Below are positions 1 through 7,260 of a stretch of DNA of 17,434 nucleotides, piece by piece. The notes under the pieces are model-generated. The model was not told the origin of the DNA. It saw only the letters and a program-made list of their open reading frames with translations, and ran no database searches. The stretch spans positions 1 through 17,434 of the forward strand of contig JAFYMQ010000240.1 in the NCBI GenBank assembly GCA_017556565.1. The letters run 5' to 3'. A program made the translations under genes and the position numbers. The stretch's first letter is position 1, and each line of letters opens with the position of its first letter. The DNA is from Clostridia bacterium. GTDB lineage: Bacteria; Bacillota; Clostridia; Oscillospirales; Butyricicoccaceae.

Positions 1-1963
1 GCTGGGCTATCCGGTTCTGCTGCGTCCCAGCTACGTCATCGGCGGTCAGAACATGACCATCGCGCACAACCCCAAGGACGTTACTCAGTACATGCAGCTG
101 ATTCTCTCCCAGAAGATCGAGAATCCTGTCATGGTTGACAAATACATGATGGGCACCGAGCTGGAGGTAGACGTTATCTCGGACGGCGAGACCGTGCTTA
201 TCCCCGGCATTATGGAGCATATCGAGCGTGCAGGCGTCCACAGCGGTGACTCCATCGCCGTATATCCTCCCTACAGTATTACCGACAAGATGACCCGGAC
301 AGTCATAGACTGCTCGAGGAAGCTTGCTCTTGCTCTGGGTACCAAGGGTCTGGTCAATATCCAGTATCTTATCTATCACGGCGAGCTTTACGTTATCGAG
401 GTCAACCCCCGTGCATCCCGTACCATACCCTATATCAGCAAGGTAACCGGTGTGCCCATGGTCGATCTTGCCGCAAGAGTCATGACAGGGGAGAAGCTGA
501 GTGATCTGGGCTACGGCAGCGGTCTGTACAAGACTCCGCCCTATTATGCCGTAAAAGTTCCCGTATTCTCTTTTGAAAAGCTCAACGACGTCAATTCCTA
601 TCTCGGCCCCGAGATGAAGTCTACCGGCGAAGTTCTGGGCGTAGGCAAGACCCTGACCGAAGCGCTGTTCAAAGGTCTTACCGCAGCGGGCATCAAGCTG
701 CGTTCACCCAAACGCGGCGGCGCATCGGGTGTGTTCATCAGTGTTGACGAGCACGACCATCCCGAGATAGTTAAGCTTGCAAAAAAACTTGACGATCTTG
801 GTATGAAAATGTACGCCACCGAAGGCACGGCAAAAGCCATCGAGCAGCTGGGCATAGATGTTGAGCACGTTGCACATATAGGCGAGAGCGATCAGGCTTT
901 CAGACTTATTGAGAGCGGATTTATCAGCTATATCGTGTACACAGGCGCAGCATATGACTCCACTATCGATCATTATATTGCCCTGCACCGCAGAGCGCTG
1001 CAGCTTGGTATTGCCTGCCTGACCAGTCTTGACACAGCAAACGCACTTGCTGACATCATCGCCAGCGGCTACACCGAGCAGAATACCGAGCTTGTTGATA
1101 TCAACAATATGCGTACAAACCGCAGCATTTTGCGCTTTGCCAAGATGCACGGCTCGGGCAACGACTATATCTTTATTGAGAACTTTGACGGTGCTATTAC
1201 CTGTCCCGAATCTCTGTGCATCAGCCTGTGCGACCGCAATTACGGCGCCGGCGGCTGCGGAATCGTACTCATCGAGGGCTCAAACGTTGCCGATGCCAAG
1301 ATGCGTATCTACAACTCCGACGGCAGCGAGGGCAGAATGGCGGGCAACAGTATCAGATGCGTGGGCAAGTATCTCTACGACAGAGATATTGTCAAAAAAG
1401 AGCAGATGACCATAGAAACCGCAAGCGGTGTAAAGCATCTTACCTTGTATACAAGAAACGGCAAAGCATCCTCAGTTCAGGTGGATATGGGAGCAGTTTC
1501 GGTGCTCAGTGCCGATATCCCCGTCCTCTGCGACGGTGAAAAATCCGTGGGTATCAAGCTCTCCACAAGCGGCGGCGAGTATACGGGCACCTGCGTGTCT
1601 GTTGGCAATCCCCACTGCGTAATATTCTGCGACAGAGTTGACAGCGCACCCGTTGAGAGAGTGGGCAGAGAGCTTGAACACTCCAAGGTTTTCCCCGAGG
1701 GTGTCAACACCGAGTTTATCAGAGTCGTCAACCGCAACACGGTCAAGATGCGTGTCTGGGAGCGCGGCAACGGCGAGACTACCGCCTGCGGCACCGGCGC
1801 CTGCGCCGCGGTCGTGGCAGCGGTCGAAAACGGCTATCTCGACAAGTGCAAGGATATCACCGTAAAGCTTCGTGGCGGTGACGTTACCGTCAATTATGAC
1901 GGCGAGCGTGTGCTGCTGACCGGTGATGCCGTGCTGGTCTACGACGGACAGGCAGAGTATTAA
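1..1963 (+). CDS. carB-dapF: Carbamoyl-phosphate synthase large chain (C-terminal part) fused to a diaminopimelate epimerase domain; 5' end outside window
   Basis: The frame is open from base 2, so the true start lies upstream; the ATG at 53 is internal. Two enzymes are read as one polypeptide. Bases 2 to about 700 encode the end of the second ATP-grasp half of CarB (PSYVIGGQNM, then IEVNPRASRTIPYISKVTGV), which makes carbamoyl phosphate for pyrimidines and arginine. Bases about 701-1100 encode the MGS-like allosteric domain (GGASGVFIS to TSLDTANALADII). After a linker of about ten residues, bases 1129-1960 encode a full-length DapF-like domain: FAKMHGSGNDYIF, a YNSDGSEG segment, VGNPHCVIF and ERGNGETTACGTGACAA. 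DapF interconverts LL- and meso-diaminopimelate for lysine and peptidoglycan. The second catalytic Cys (codon 1787-1789) is present, but the first is Ala (codon 1340-1342). A TTG at 1129 would give a canonical DapF start, but no ribosome binding site precedes it, so a true fusion is favoured. Family assignment is very secure; epimerase activity is not. Confidence 0.93.
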   Translation, partial: LGYPVLLRPSYVIGGQNMTIAHNPKDVTQYMQLILSQKIENPVMVDKYMMGTELEVDVISDGETVLIPGIMEHIERAGVHSGDSIAVYPPYSITDKMTRTVIDCSRKLALALGTKGLVNIQYLIYHGELYVIEVNPRASRTIPYISKVTGVPMVDLAARVMTGEKLSDLGYGSGLYKTPPYYAVKVPVFSFEKLNDVNSYLGPEMKSTGEVLGVGKTLTEALFKGLTAAGIKLRSPKRGGASGVFISVDEHDHPEIVKLAKKLDDLGMKMYATEGTAKAIEQLGIDVEHVAHIGESDQAFRLIESGFISYIVYTGAAYDSTIDHYIALHRRALQLGIACLTSLDTANALADIIASGYTEQNTELVDINNMRTNRSILRFAKMHGSGNDYIFIENFDGAITCPESLCISLCDRNYGAGGCGIVLIEGSNVADAKMRIYNSDGSEGRMAGNSIRCVGKYLYDRDIVKKEQMTIETASGVKHLTLYTRNGKASSVQVDMGAVSVLSADIPVLCDGEKSVGIKLSTSGGEYTGTCVSVGNPHCVIFCDRVDSAPVERVGRELEHSKVFPEGVNTEFIRVVNRNTVKMRVWERGNGETTACGTGACAAVVAAVENGYLDKCKDITVKLRGGDVTVNYDGERVLLTGDAVLVYDGQAEY

Positions 1964-1992
1964 AAACACCCCCAAATTGAGGAGGTAAAAAT

Positions 1993-2181
1993 ATGCATAC
2001 AAACAGCTATGAAGAAGCCTTCGACAAGTTTATCAACTCCCGCGAGTATGACAGGGTGGAGGAAGCACTTTTTCAGTTCGCCCGTGAATGCTTCGAGGCA
2101 GGCTACAAGGCAGCCGGTGGAGTTACTCCTGATGGCGACAAGATTGTAGATATCCTCAAACGCAGTCTGGACAATAAATAA
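1993..2181 (+). CDS. Small orphan protein, 62 residues, function unknown
   Basis: The gene starts 29 bases after the carB-dapF stop. It has a near-perfect ribosome binding site (GAGGAGG at 1979-1985) eight bases before its ATG and is closed by a strong terminator, so it is very probably translated as the last gene of the carB-dapF transcript. The product is acidic and looks mostly helical. It is rich in Glu, Asp, Phe and Tyr, with an amphipathic run around FARECFEAGYKAAGG (residues about 28-42). It has no signal peptide, membrane segment or metal-binding motif. I do not recognise a family. It could be a small regulator or partner of the upstream enzyme, but position is the only support for that. 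Confidence 0.75.
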   Translation: MHTNSYEEAFDKFINSREYDRVEEALFQFARECFEAGYKAAGGVTPDGDKIVDILKRSLDNK

Positions 2182-2192
2182 GCTATTTGATT

Positions 2193-2228
2193 AAAACCGC
2201 TGTACAGCAATAACTGTACAGCGGTTTT
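2193..2228 (+). terminator. Strong intrinsic terminator after the carB-dapF unit
   Basis: A perfect 15 base-pair inverted repeat (2193-2207 with 2214-2228, AAAACCGCTGTACAG and its complement) encloses a six-base loop, CAATAA. The descending arm ends in TTTT and is followed by a T-rich ACTTTAC stretch. It sits 11 bases after the stop of the 62-residue gene and separates it from the helicase promoter. The A-run on the ascending arm would also allow some function on the other strand. Confidence 0.88.
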
Positions 2229-2289
2229 ACTTTACACTCAATTTGTGTATTTTATAGTCCCTTGTTTGCAAGCTTTTCGTGGCTTTTTA

Positions 2290-2318
2290 TTGTAATTGGC
2301 GGATATATGTGATATAAT
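2290..2318 (+). promoter_or_regulatory. Sigma-A-type promoter of the DEAD-box helicase gene
   Basis: TTGTAA at 2290-2295 and TATAAT at 2313-2318 are separated by 17 bases, with an extended -10 TG at 2310-2311. The predicted transcript begins near 2325 and leaves a leader of about 38 bases before the ATG at 2363. This also argues against the in-frame ATG at 2324 as the start codon. Confidence 0.8.
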
Positions 2319-2362
2319 TAGACATGAATAGAGTCTTTTTTCGATATAGGAGAGTAAGTTAC

Positions 2363-3877
2363 ATGAGTGAAAAATCTTTTGCATCCTTGGGACTGAGCGC
2401 CCAGCTGATGCGTGCTGTAGAGGATGCAGGCTACAGTGAGATGACCGACATTCAGGCAGAGGCCATCCCTCACATTCTTGACGGTGAGGACGTTATCGGT
2501 CAGTCCAGCACAGGTACAGGCAAGACTGCCGCTTTTGGTATCCCCGGCATTGAGCGTCTGAGAGATGACGCAGGCGAAGATCCCCAGATGCTGGTACTTT
2601 GCCCCACAAGAGAGCTTGCCATGCAGGTAAGCGACGAACTGCGCAAGTTCGCCAAGTATAAAGAAGGCGTGCGTATCGTATCCGTCTACGGCGGTCAGAA
2701 CATCGAGAATCAGATCCGCGCCCTCAAAAACGGCGTGTCGGTAGTTGTCGGCACACCCGGCAGAATCATCGACCATCTCCACCGCCACACCCTGAGCCTC
2801 AAGAGTGTCAGATACGTTGTTCTTGACGAGGCTGACGAGATGCTCAACATGGGCTTTTTGGATGATATCCGCTACATACTCAGCGCATCGCCCAGAGAGC
2901 GCCAGACCGCTCTGTTCTCGGCTACCATGCCCGCACCCATACTGCGCATTTCCCAGCGGTTCCAGAGAGAGCCCCATCACATCAAGGGTGACGACGGACA
3001 GACCGCATTTGATCTGATCGATCAGTATTATTGCGAAGTCCCCAAGAGCAAAAAATCCGGCTGTGCAGGTCTGCTCTTCAAGCAGTCGGGCGCAAAGCGC
3101 GGCCTTATATTCTGCAATACCAAGGTCATGGTAGATATCCTGACCCGCCGTCTGTGCGAGATGGGCATCAACGCCTGCGCTATCCACGGTGATATGCGTC
3201 AGGGCGCAAGAACCCAGGTCATGAGCGGCTTCAAGTCCGGCAAGGTCGACCTGCTGGTCGCTACCGACGTTGCAGCTCGCGGTATTGATGCCAGCGACGT
3301 TGAGATCATCATCAACTACGACATCCCCGAGGACGTTGACTACTACGTACACCGTATCGGCAGAACCGGCAGAGCGGGCAAACAGGGCGCATCCTATACT
3401 CTGGTTGCGGGCAGCGGTGAGTTCTTTGATATGGCAAACGTTCAGCAGGCAACCGGCGTGCAGATGAAGGAGTTTGAGCTTCAGGGCATCGACGAGCTGC
3501 CCGAGGAGAAGAAGGCCGCCGCACCTGATAAGAAGCCTGCACGCAGCGGCAGCGGCGACAGCCGCCGCAAGAGCGACAGAGGTGACAAGCCTGCCCGCGG
3601 CGGTGAGCGCACCAAGCGTGAAAAGGGCCCATTGGCAACACTGACAGTGGACGTTGGTACAGAGCACGATGTTCAGGCATCCCACGTCATTGAGGCACTG
3701 CAGAAGTTCGGCAAGGTCAGACGTGAGGATATAGGCAAGATCAATATCGAGGCTCAGCAGACCAAAATCGCTCTGCCCGCTTCCAAGATAGACAATATCC
3801 TGGCAGCTATGAGAGATTCGGGCGCAACGGTAAACGACTTTTTGGTTGACTGCGCCGTTGTCAAAGAGGCTGAATAA
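2363..3877 (+). CDS. DEAD-box ATP-dependent RNA helicase with C-terminal DbpA-type RNA-binding domain
   Basis: A 504-residue RNA helicase that remodels RNA structure, probably in ribosome assembly or mRNA decay (CshA/DeaD/DbpA group). All core motifs are visible: Q motif Gln31, Walker A SSTGTGKT (48-55), PTRELAMQ (81-88), TPGR (131-134), DEAD (155-158), SAT (186-188), LIFCNTK (248-254), ATDVAARGIDA (300-310) and HRIGRTGR (330-337). Residues 381-423 form a low-complexity, Lys/Arg/Gly-rich linker. Residues about 424-500 resemble the DbpA RNA-binding domain, which in DbpA and YxiN recognises 23S rRNA. The ATG at 2363 is chosen because AGGAG lies ten bases upstream; the in-frame ATG at 2324 falls at the predicted transcription start. 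The gene is monocistronic, with its own promoter and terminator. I give no gene symbol because cshA, deaD and dbpA cannot be told apart here. Confidence 0.95.
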   Translation: MSEKSFASLGLSAQLMRAVEDAGYSEMTDIQAEAIPHILDGEDVIGQSSTGTGKTAAFGIPGIERLRDDAGEDPQMLVLCPTRELAMQVSDELRKFAKYKEGVRIVSVYGGQNIENQIRALKNGVSVVVGTPGRIIDHLHRHTLSLKSVRYVVLDEADEMLNMGFLDDIRYILSASPRERQTALFSATMPAPILRISQRFQREPHHIKGDDGQTAFDLIDQYYCEVPKSKKSGCAGLLFKQSGAKRGLIFCNTKVMVDILTRRLCEMGINACAIHGDMRQGARTQVMSGFKSGKVDLLVATDVAARGIDASDVEIIINYDIPEDVDYYVHRIGRTGRAGKQGASYTLVAGSGEFFDMANVQQATGVQMKEFELQGIDELPEEKKAAAPDKKPARSGSGDSRRKSDRGDKPARGGERTKREKGPLATLTVDVGTEHDVQASHVIEALQKFGKVRREDIGKINIEAQQTKIALPASKIDNILAAMRDSGATVNDFLVDCAVVKEAE

Positions 3878-3891
3878 TCAAGTTAAACCAA

Positions 3892-3922
3892 AAAGGCGAT
3901 CTGCACAATGCAGATCGCCTTT
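3892..3922. terminator. Bidirectional terminator between helicase gene and asd
   Basis: A 14 base-pair stem (3892-3905 with 3909-3922, AAAGGCGATCTGCA and its complement) has a tight three-base CAA loop. On the plus strand it is followed by ATTTTTTT. On the minus strand the stem runs into CCTTTTTGG, so it can end both convergent transcripts. Confidence 0.9.
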
Positions 3923-3944
3923 ATTTTTTTGCCATTTGACAGGT

Positions 3945-4964
3945 TTATTTGTTGGTCAGCTGGATATACTTCTCAGCAATCTGAACGGCATTGGTGGCAG
4001 CACCCTTGCGGATGTTGTCAGCTACACACCACAGATTCAGGGTGTTGGGGAAGGAACGGTCGATACGCACTCTGCCGATAAACACCTCGTCCTTGTCGGC
4101 AGCCTCGGCAGCCAGAGGATACATCTTGCTCTTTACATCGTCCACCAGTACGACACCCTCGGCCTCGGCAAACAGCTGCTTGACATCCTCGATCTCAAAG
4201 GGCTTTTCAGTGGTGATGTTGATGCTCTCGCTGTGACTTGCAAAAACAGGTACGCGTACGCAGGTAGCGGTGACTGCCAGTTCGGGCTGGGAGAGGATCT
4301 TGCGGGTCTCGTTGATCATCTTCAGCTCTTCCTTGGTGTAATCGTCATCGGCAAACACGTCGATCTGGGGGATGCAGTTGCCGAATATAGGATAGTCAAA
4401 CTTCTTGGGAGCGGGAGCTTCCTTGCCTGCGGCATATGCCTCGACGCCTGCCTGCAGATCACCGATGCCTGCAGCGCCTGCGCCCGAAACAGCCTGATAG
4501 GTGGAGAAGATAACGCGCCTCAGGCCGTATTTCTTCTGCAGGGGAGCCAGAGCTACCATAGCCTGAATGGTGGAGCAGTTGGGGTTTGCGATGATGCCGT
4601 TGTGCTTGAGGATGTCCTGAGGATTGACCTCGGGCACTACCAGAGGCACGGTGGGATCCATACGCCAGCAGGAGGAGTTGTCTATTACCAGACAGCCGCT
4701 CTTGGCAGCGATGGGCGCAAACTTGCGGGAGGTCTCGCCGCCTGCGGAAAACAGAGCAATATCAAAACCTGCGCTGATGGATTCTTCGGTCAGCAGCTGA
4801 ACGGTATGATCCTCGCCCATAAAACGTACTGTGCTGCCTGCGCTGCGCTGGGAAGCAAACAGGGTGTAGCTCTCTGCGGGCAGCTTGCGCTCCTCAAGAA
4901 CCTTGAGGAAGCTTCTGCCGACAACGCCGGTTGCGCCGACAACGGCTATTTTATACTTTTTCAT
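3945..4964 (-). CDS. asd: Aspartate-semialdehyde dehydrogenase
   Basis: A 339-residue cytoplasmic enzyme that reduces aspartyl phosphate with NADPH to aspartate semialdehyde, the branch point for lysine/diaminopimelate and for threonine/methionine. It shows the nucleotide-binding start KIAVVGATGVVGR (residues 5-17), the catalytic cysteine in ANPNCST (Cys130), SGAGAAG (160-166), a conserved histidine in ASHSES (His244), and the C-terminal DNIRKGAATNAVQIAE block. Length is typical of the family. The ATG at 4964 is chosen over an upstream in-frame ATG at 5030 because the first residues then match the family and GGAG lies nine bases before it. It is the last gene of hom-lysC-asd, four bases after the lysC stop, and ends at the shared terminator at 3892-3922. 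Confidence 0.96.
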   Translation of the reverse strand: MKKYKIAVVGATGVVGRSFLKVLEERKLPAESYTLFASQRSAGSTVRFMGEDHTVQLLTEESISAGFDIALFSAGGETSRKFAPIAAKSGCLVIDNSSCWRMDPTVPLVVPEVNPQDILKHNGIIANPNCSTIQAMVALAPLQKKYGLRRVIFSTYQAVSGAGAAGIGDLQAGVEAYAAGKEAPAPKKFDYPIFGNCIPQIDVFADDDYTKEELKMINETRKILSQPELAVTATCVRVPVFASHSESINITTEKPFEIEDVKQLFAEAEGVVLVDDVKSKMYPLAAEAADKDEVFIGRVRIDRSFPNTLNLWCVADNIRKGAATNAVQIAEKYIQLTNK

Positions 4965-4968
4965 ACTG

Positions 4969-6174
4969 TCACACTCCAAAAAATGCCTCGTGAACTGCCG
5001 AGAGCGCCTTCTTGGCATCTGCCTCTGCAACGACCACGGAAAGTCTGATCTCGCTGCTGGAGATCATCTGAATATTAACACCTGCGCTTGTGAGCGCTGC
5101 AAACATCTTGGCAGGGATCTCGGGATTTTCCATAAGACCTGTGCCGATAAGAGAGACCTTTGCGATGTCCTTATCACAGTCTATGCGGGTTGCGCCCACT
5201 TCATTACGCAGACTGTGTGCAATATACAGAGCCCTTTCTGCATTGTCAACAGGAATGGTAAAGGTGATGTTCCAGGAATTGTCAGCGCCCAGCGACTGGA
5301 TGATCATATCGGTGTGGATATTGTTATCCTTGAGTGTGCTGAACAGCTTGGATGCGATGCCGGGAATGTTGGAAACGCCGACAAGGCTGATTTTTGCGGT
5401 TTTTTCGTCGCAGGCTGTGCCTCGGATCATTTTTTCTTCCAAGGGGTATCTCTCCTTTATTATGGTGCCCTCAAGGTCGCTGAAGCTGGAGCGGACTTCA
5501 AGGGGTACGTTGTATTTTTTTGCAAGTTTGATGGAGCGGTTGTGCATAACACCCGCACCCAGAGATGCCATCTCAAACATCTCGTCATAGGTGATGCCGT
5601 CAAGCTTCTTGGCGGTTTTTACCACGCGGGGATCGGCGGTATAAACACCGTCAACGTCGGTGTAGATGCGGCAGATATCAGCGCCCAGAGCGGCAGCAAG
5701 TGCAACTGCGCTGGTGTCCGAGCCGCCTCTGCCCAGTGTGGTGATGTCGCCGTCGCAAATGCCCTGGAAGCCTGCAACGATAACAGTCTTGCCCTCAGCC
5801 AGAGCGGCGGTGACACGCTCGGTCTCAAGCTTTTTGATACGTGCCGAGCCGAAGCTACCTGTGGTGACAAATCCTGCCTGCCAGCCGGACATCGCAACAG
5901 AGGGCACACCCTGAGCGGCTACTGCCATAGCCAGCAGGGAAGAGGATATCTGCTCGCCTGCCGACAGCAGTGCGTCCATCTCACGCAGAGTGGGCTCGGT
6001 GTTGAGCTCCTTTGCCTTGGCAATAAGCTCGTCGGTCAGCTTGCCCTGTGCCGATACAACGGCAACAACGCCACGGCCGCGGCGGGCTTCTTTTGCTATT
6101 TTCTGTGCGGCAGCAGTCATACGGTCGCTGTTGGCTACCGAGGTGCCGCCAAACTTCATTACTGTGATTTCCAT
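4969..6174 (-). CDS. lysC: Aspartate kinase with two ACT domains
   Basis: A 401-residue enzyme that phosphorylates aspartate, the first step of the aspartate amino-acid family. The amino-acid kinase domain covers residues 1 to about 245: KFGGTS at 7-12, the GFQGICDGDITTLGRGGSDTS region that binds substrate and ATP, and YTDVDGVYTADPR. Two ACT domains follow (about 260-336 and 337-401); in this family they bind feedback inhibitors such as lysine or threonine. The second carries QMISSSEIRLSVVV, a typical effector-binding strand. The ATG at 6174 has GGAG nine bases upstream. The gene lies between hom (five-base gap) and asd (four-base gap), so the three are almost certainly cotranscribed. With an ACT-less hom beside it, this kinase is probably the main feedback-controlled enzyme of the operon. 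Which amino acid inhibits it cannot be read from the sequence. Confidence 0.96.
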   Translation of the reverse strand: MEITVMKFGGTSVANSDRMTAAAQKIAKEARRGRGVVAVVSAQGKLTDELIAKAKELNTEPTLREMDALLSAGEQISSSLLAMAVAAQGVPSVAMSGWQAGFVTTGSFGSARIKKLETERVTAALAEGKTVIVAGFQGICDGDITTLGRGGSDTSAVALAAALGADICRIYTDVDGVYTADPRVVKTAKKLDGITYDEMFEMASLGAGVMHNRSIKLAKKYNVPLEVRSSFSDLEGTIIKERYPLEEKMIRGTACDEKTAKISLVGVSNIPGIASKLFSTLKDNNIHTDMIIQSLGADNSWNITFTIPVDNAERALYIAHSLRNEVGATRIDCDKDIAKVSLIGTGLMENPEIPAKMFAALTSAGVNIQMISSSEIRLSVVVAEADAKKALSAVHEAFFGV

Positions 6175-6179
6175 ATTTT

Positions 6180-7190
6180 TCAGCTCCTGTATTCTGCAAG
6201 CTCACTGTCTGTCCAGGGGAGGACCTTGAGCTCCTCTGCGCCCCATGCGCACTCATCGGAGTATACGGGGCGGCGAATAGCCTCAACAACGTCGCTGAGC
6301 ACGGCCGATGCGGTGGGGATAGCACCTGCACCAACACCGAAGTATGCGGTCTCCACGCTGCCCTCGCCGCGTACAACAATACCGTTGCGGTCGGACTTGA
6401 CGCAGGTCATGAGGCTGTCTTCATCAACCAGTACGGGGCTGACCTCGGCATGTACGCCGTCATCTTTGACAGCGGCTCTTGCCAGCAGCTTGACCCTGCC
6501 GCCGCAGGTATCCTTGAGGGCGGTGATGCCGACGGTGCGGATATCGTCGGGGGAGGTCTTCTTGCCGGTGATCATGGCAAGAATAATGGCAAGCTTTCTT
6601 GCCGAGTCGATACCGTCGACGTCAGCGGAGGGGTCAGCCTCTGCATAGCCGCGAGCCTGAGCCTCTTTGACAGCCTGATCGTAGGTGTTGCCCTTGTCCA
6701 TCTCGCTGAGGATAAAGTTGGAGGTGGCGTTGAGTATACCGTAGACGTAGTTGATGCCTGTGGAACTCAGCGACGTGCGGATGGGACGGATGATGGGCAT
6801 ACCGCCGCCCACCGCTGCCTCAAACAGGAAGGGCACGTTGTGCTCCTTTGCAAGAGCGTGGAGGATGTGACCCTTCTCGGCAACAAGCGCCTTGTTGGCG
6901 GTGACGAAGCCTTTGCCTGCCTTGAGGGTGCGGCATGCGATCTCAAAGGGAACGTCCACGCCGCCGATAGCCTCAGCGACCAGACAAATGTCCTCGTCCT
7001 GCTCTATGGTGGTAAAATCTGTTGTCATCAAATGTGCAAACTCACTGTCTGCCTTCATGGTGCGGACCAGAATAGCGCCGAGGGAAATATTTTCACCTGC
7101 GTTATCTGCCAGAACCTTCTGATTGTCGCGCAGCAGGTGGGCAATACCCCCGCCTACTGTACCGAAGCCTGCGATAGCTATCTTCTTCAT
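6180..7190 (-). CDS. hom: Homoserine dehydrogenase, short form without ACT domain
   Basis: A 336-residue NAD(P)H-dependent enzyme that reduces aspartate semialdehyde to homoserine, committing it to threonine and methionine. It shows the Rossmann start IAGFGTVGGG (residues 6-15), ANKALVAEKG (99-108), the substrate-binding FEAAVGGGMPII (123-134) and GILNATSNFI (151-160), and the segment DVDGIDSARKL, whose Lys199 matches the catalytic lysine. Many bacterial Hom proteins run to 400-440 residues with a C-terminal ACT domain; this one ends about 30 residues after the catalytic core, so that regulatory domain is absent. The ATG at 7190 is preceded by AAGGAG with a seven-base spacer; the in-frame ATG at 7235 lies upstream of the proposed transcription start and is unlikely. 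It is the first gene of hom-lysC-asd. Confidence 0.95.
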   Translation of the reverse strand: MKKIAIAGFGTVGGGIAHLLRDNQKVLADNAGENISLGAILVRTMKADSEFAHLMTTDFTTIEQDEDICLVAEAIGGVDVPFEIACRTLKAGKGFVTANKALVAEKGHILHALAKEHNVPFLFEAAVGGGMPIIRPIRTSLSSTGINYVYGILNATSNFILSEMDKGNTYDQAVKEAQARGYAEADPSADVDGIDSARKLAIILAMITGKKTSPDDIRTVGITALKDTCGGRVKLLARAAVKDDGVHAEVSPVLVDEDSLMTCVKSDRNGIVVRGEGSVETAYFGVGAGAIPTASAVLSDVVEAIRRPVYSDECAWGAEELKVLPWTDSELAEYRS

Positions 7191-7225
7191 AGGTATTCTC
7201 CTTCTGATGTACGGTAACAACCTAC

Positions 7226-7254
7226 AAAATAACACTTTTTGTCGAGAAAATCAA
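7226..7254 (-). promoter_or_regulatory. Probable promoter of the hom-lysC-asd operon
   Basis: Read on the minus strand, TTGATT (7254-7249) and TATTTT (7231-7226) are separated by 17 bases, with an extended -10 TG. Transcription would begin near 7219, leaving about 29 bases before the hom ATG, too short for a T-box or riboswitch. A six-base inverted repeat (CAAATT 7258-7263 and AATTTG 7271-7276) lies just upstream of the -35 and could be an operator, but this is weak evidence. Confidence 0.55.
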
Positions 7255-7260
7255 TAGCAA

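Noticed and set aside
1109..1147. A separate dapF gene starting at ATG 1109, TTG 1129 or ATG 1145
   Set aside because: TTG 1129 would give a canonical DapF start, but none of the three has a purine-rich ribosome binding site at proper spacing and there is no stop codon between CarB and DapF. Internal initiation is possible but not supported.
2324..2362. Helicase start at ATG 2324
   Set aside because: This ATG coincides with the predicted transcription start and has no ribosome binding site; ATG 2363 has AGGAG at a good distance and gives the family-like N-terminus.
2318..3685. A 455-codon minus-strand frame opposite the DEAD-box helicase
   Set aside because: Shadow of the helicase gene; low-complexity Ala/Val/Leu/Cys composition, no family motif, and its transcript would run from the middle of the helicase gene.
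3846..5048. A 400-codon plus-strand frame opposite asd
   Set aside because: It begins inside the helicase 3' end, runs through the bidirectional terminator and lies antisense to asd; no domain or start signal.
4885..6648. A 587-codon open frame on the plus strand opposite asd, lysC and hom
   Set aside because: It is antisense to three unmistakable genes, has a Cys/Gly/Ala-rich composition expected from complementing GC-biased codons, no ribosome binding site and no recognisable domain.
7191..7260. A T-box or lysine/SAM riboswitch in front of hom-lysC-asd
   Set aside because: The best promoter leaves a leader of only about 29 bases, and no specifier loop, antiterminator sequence or aptamer core was seen.
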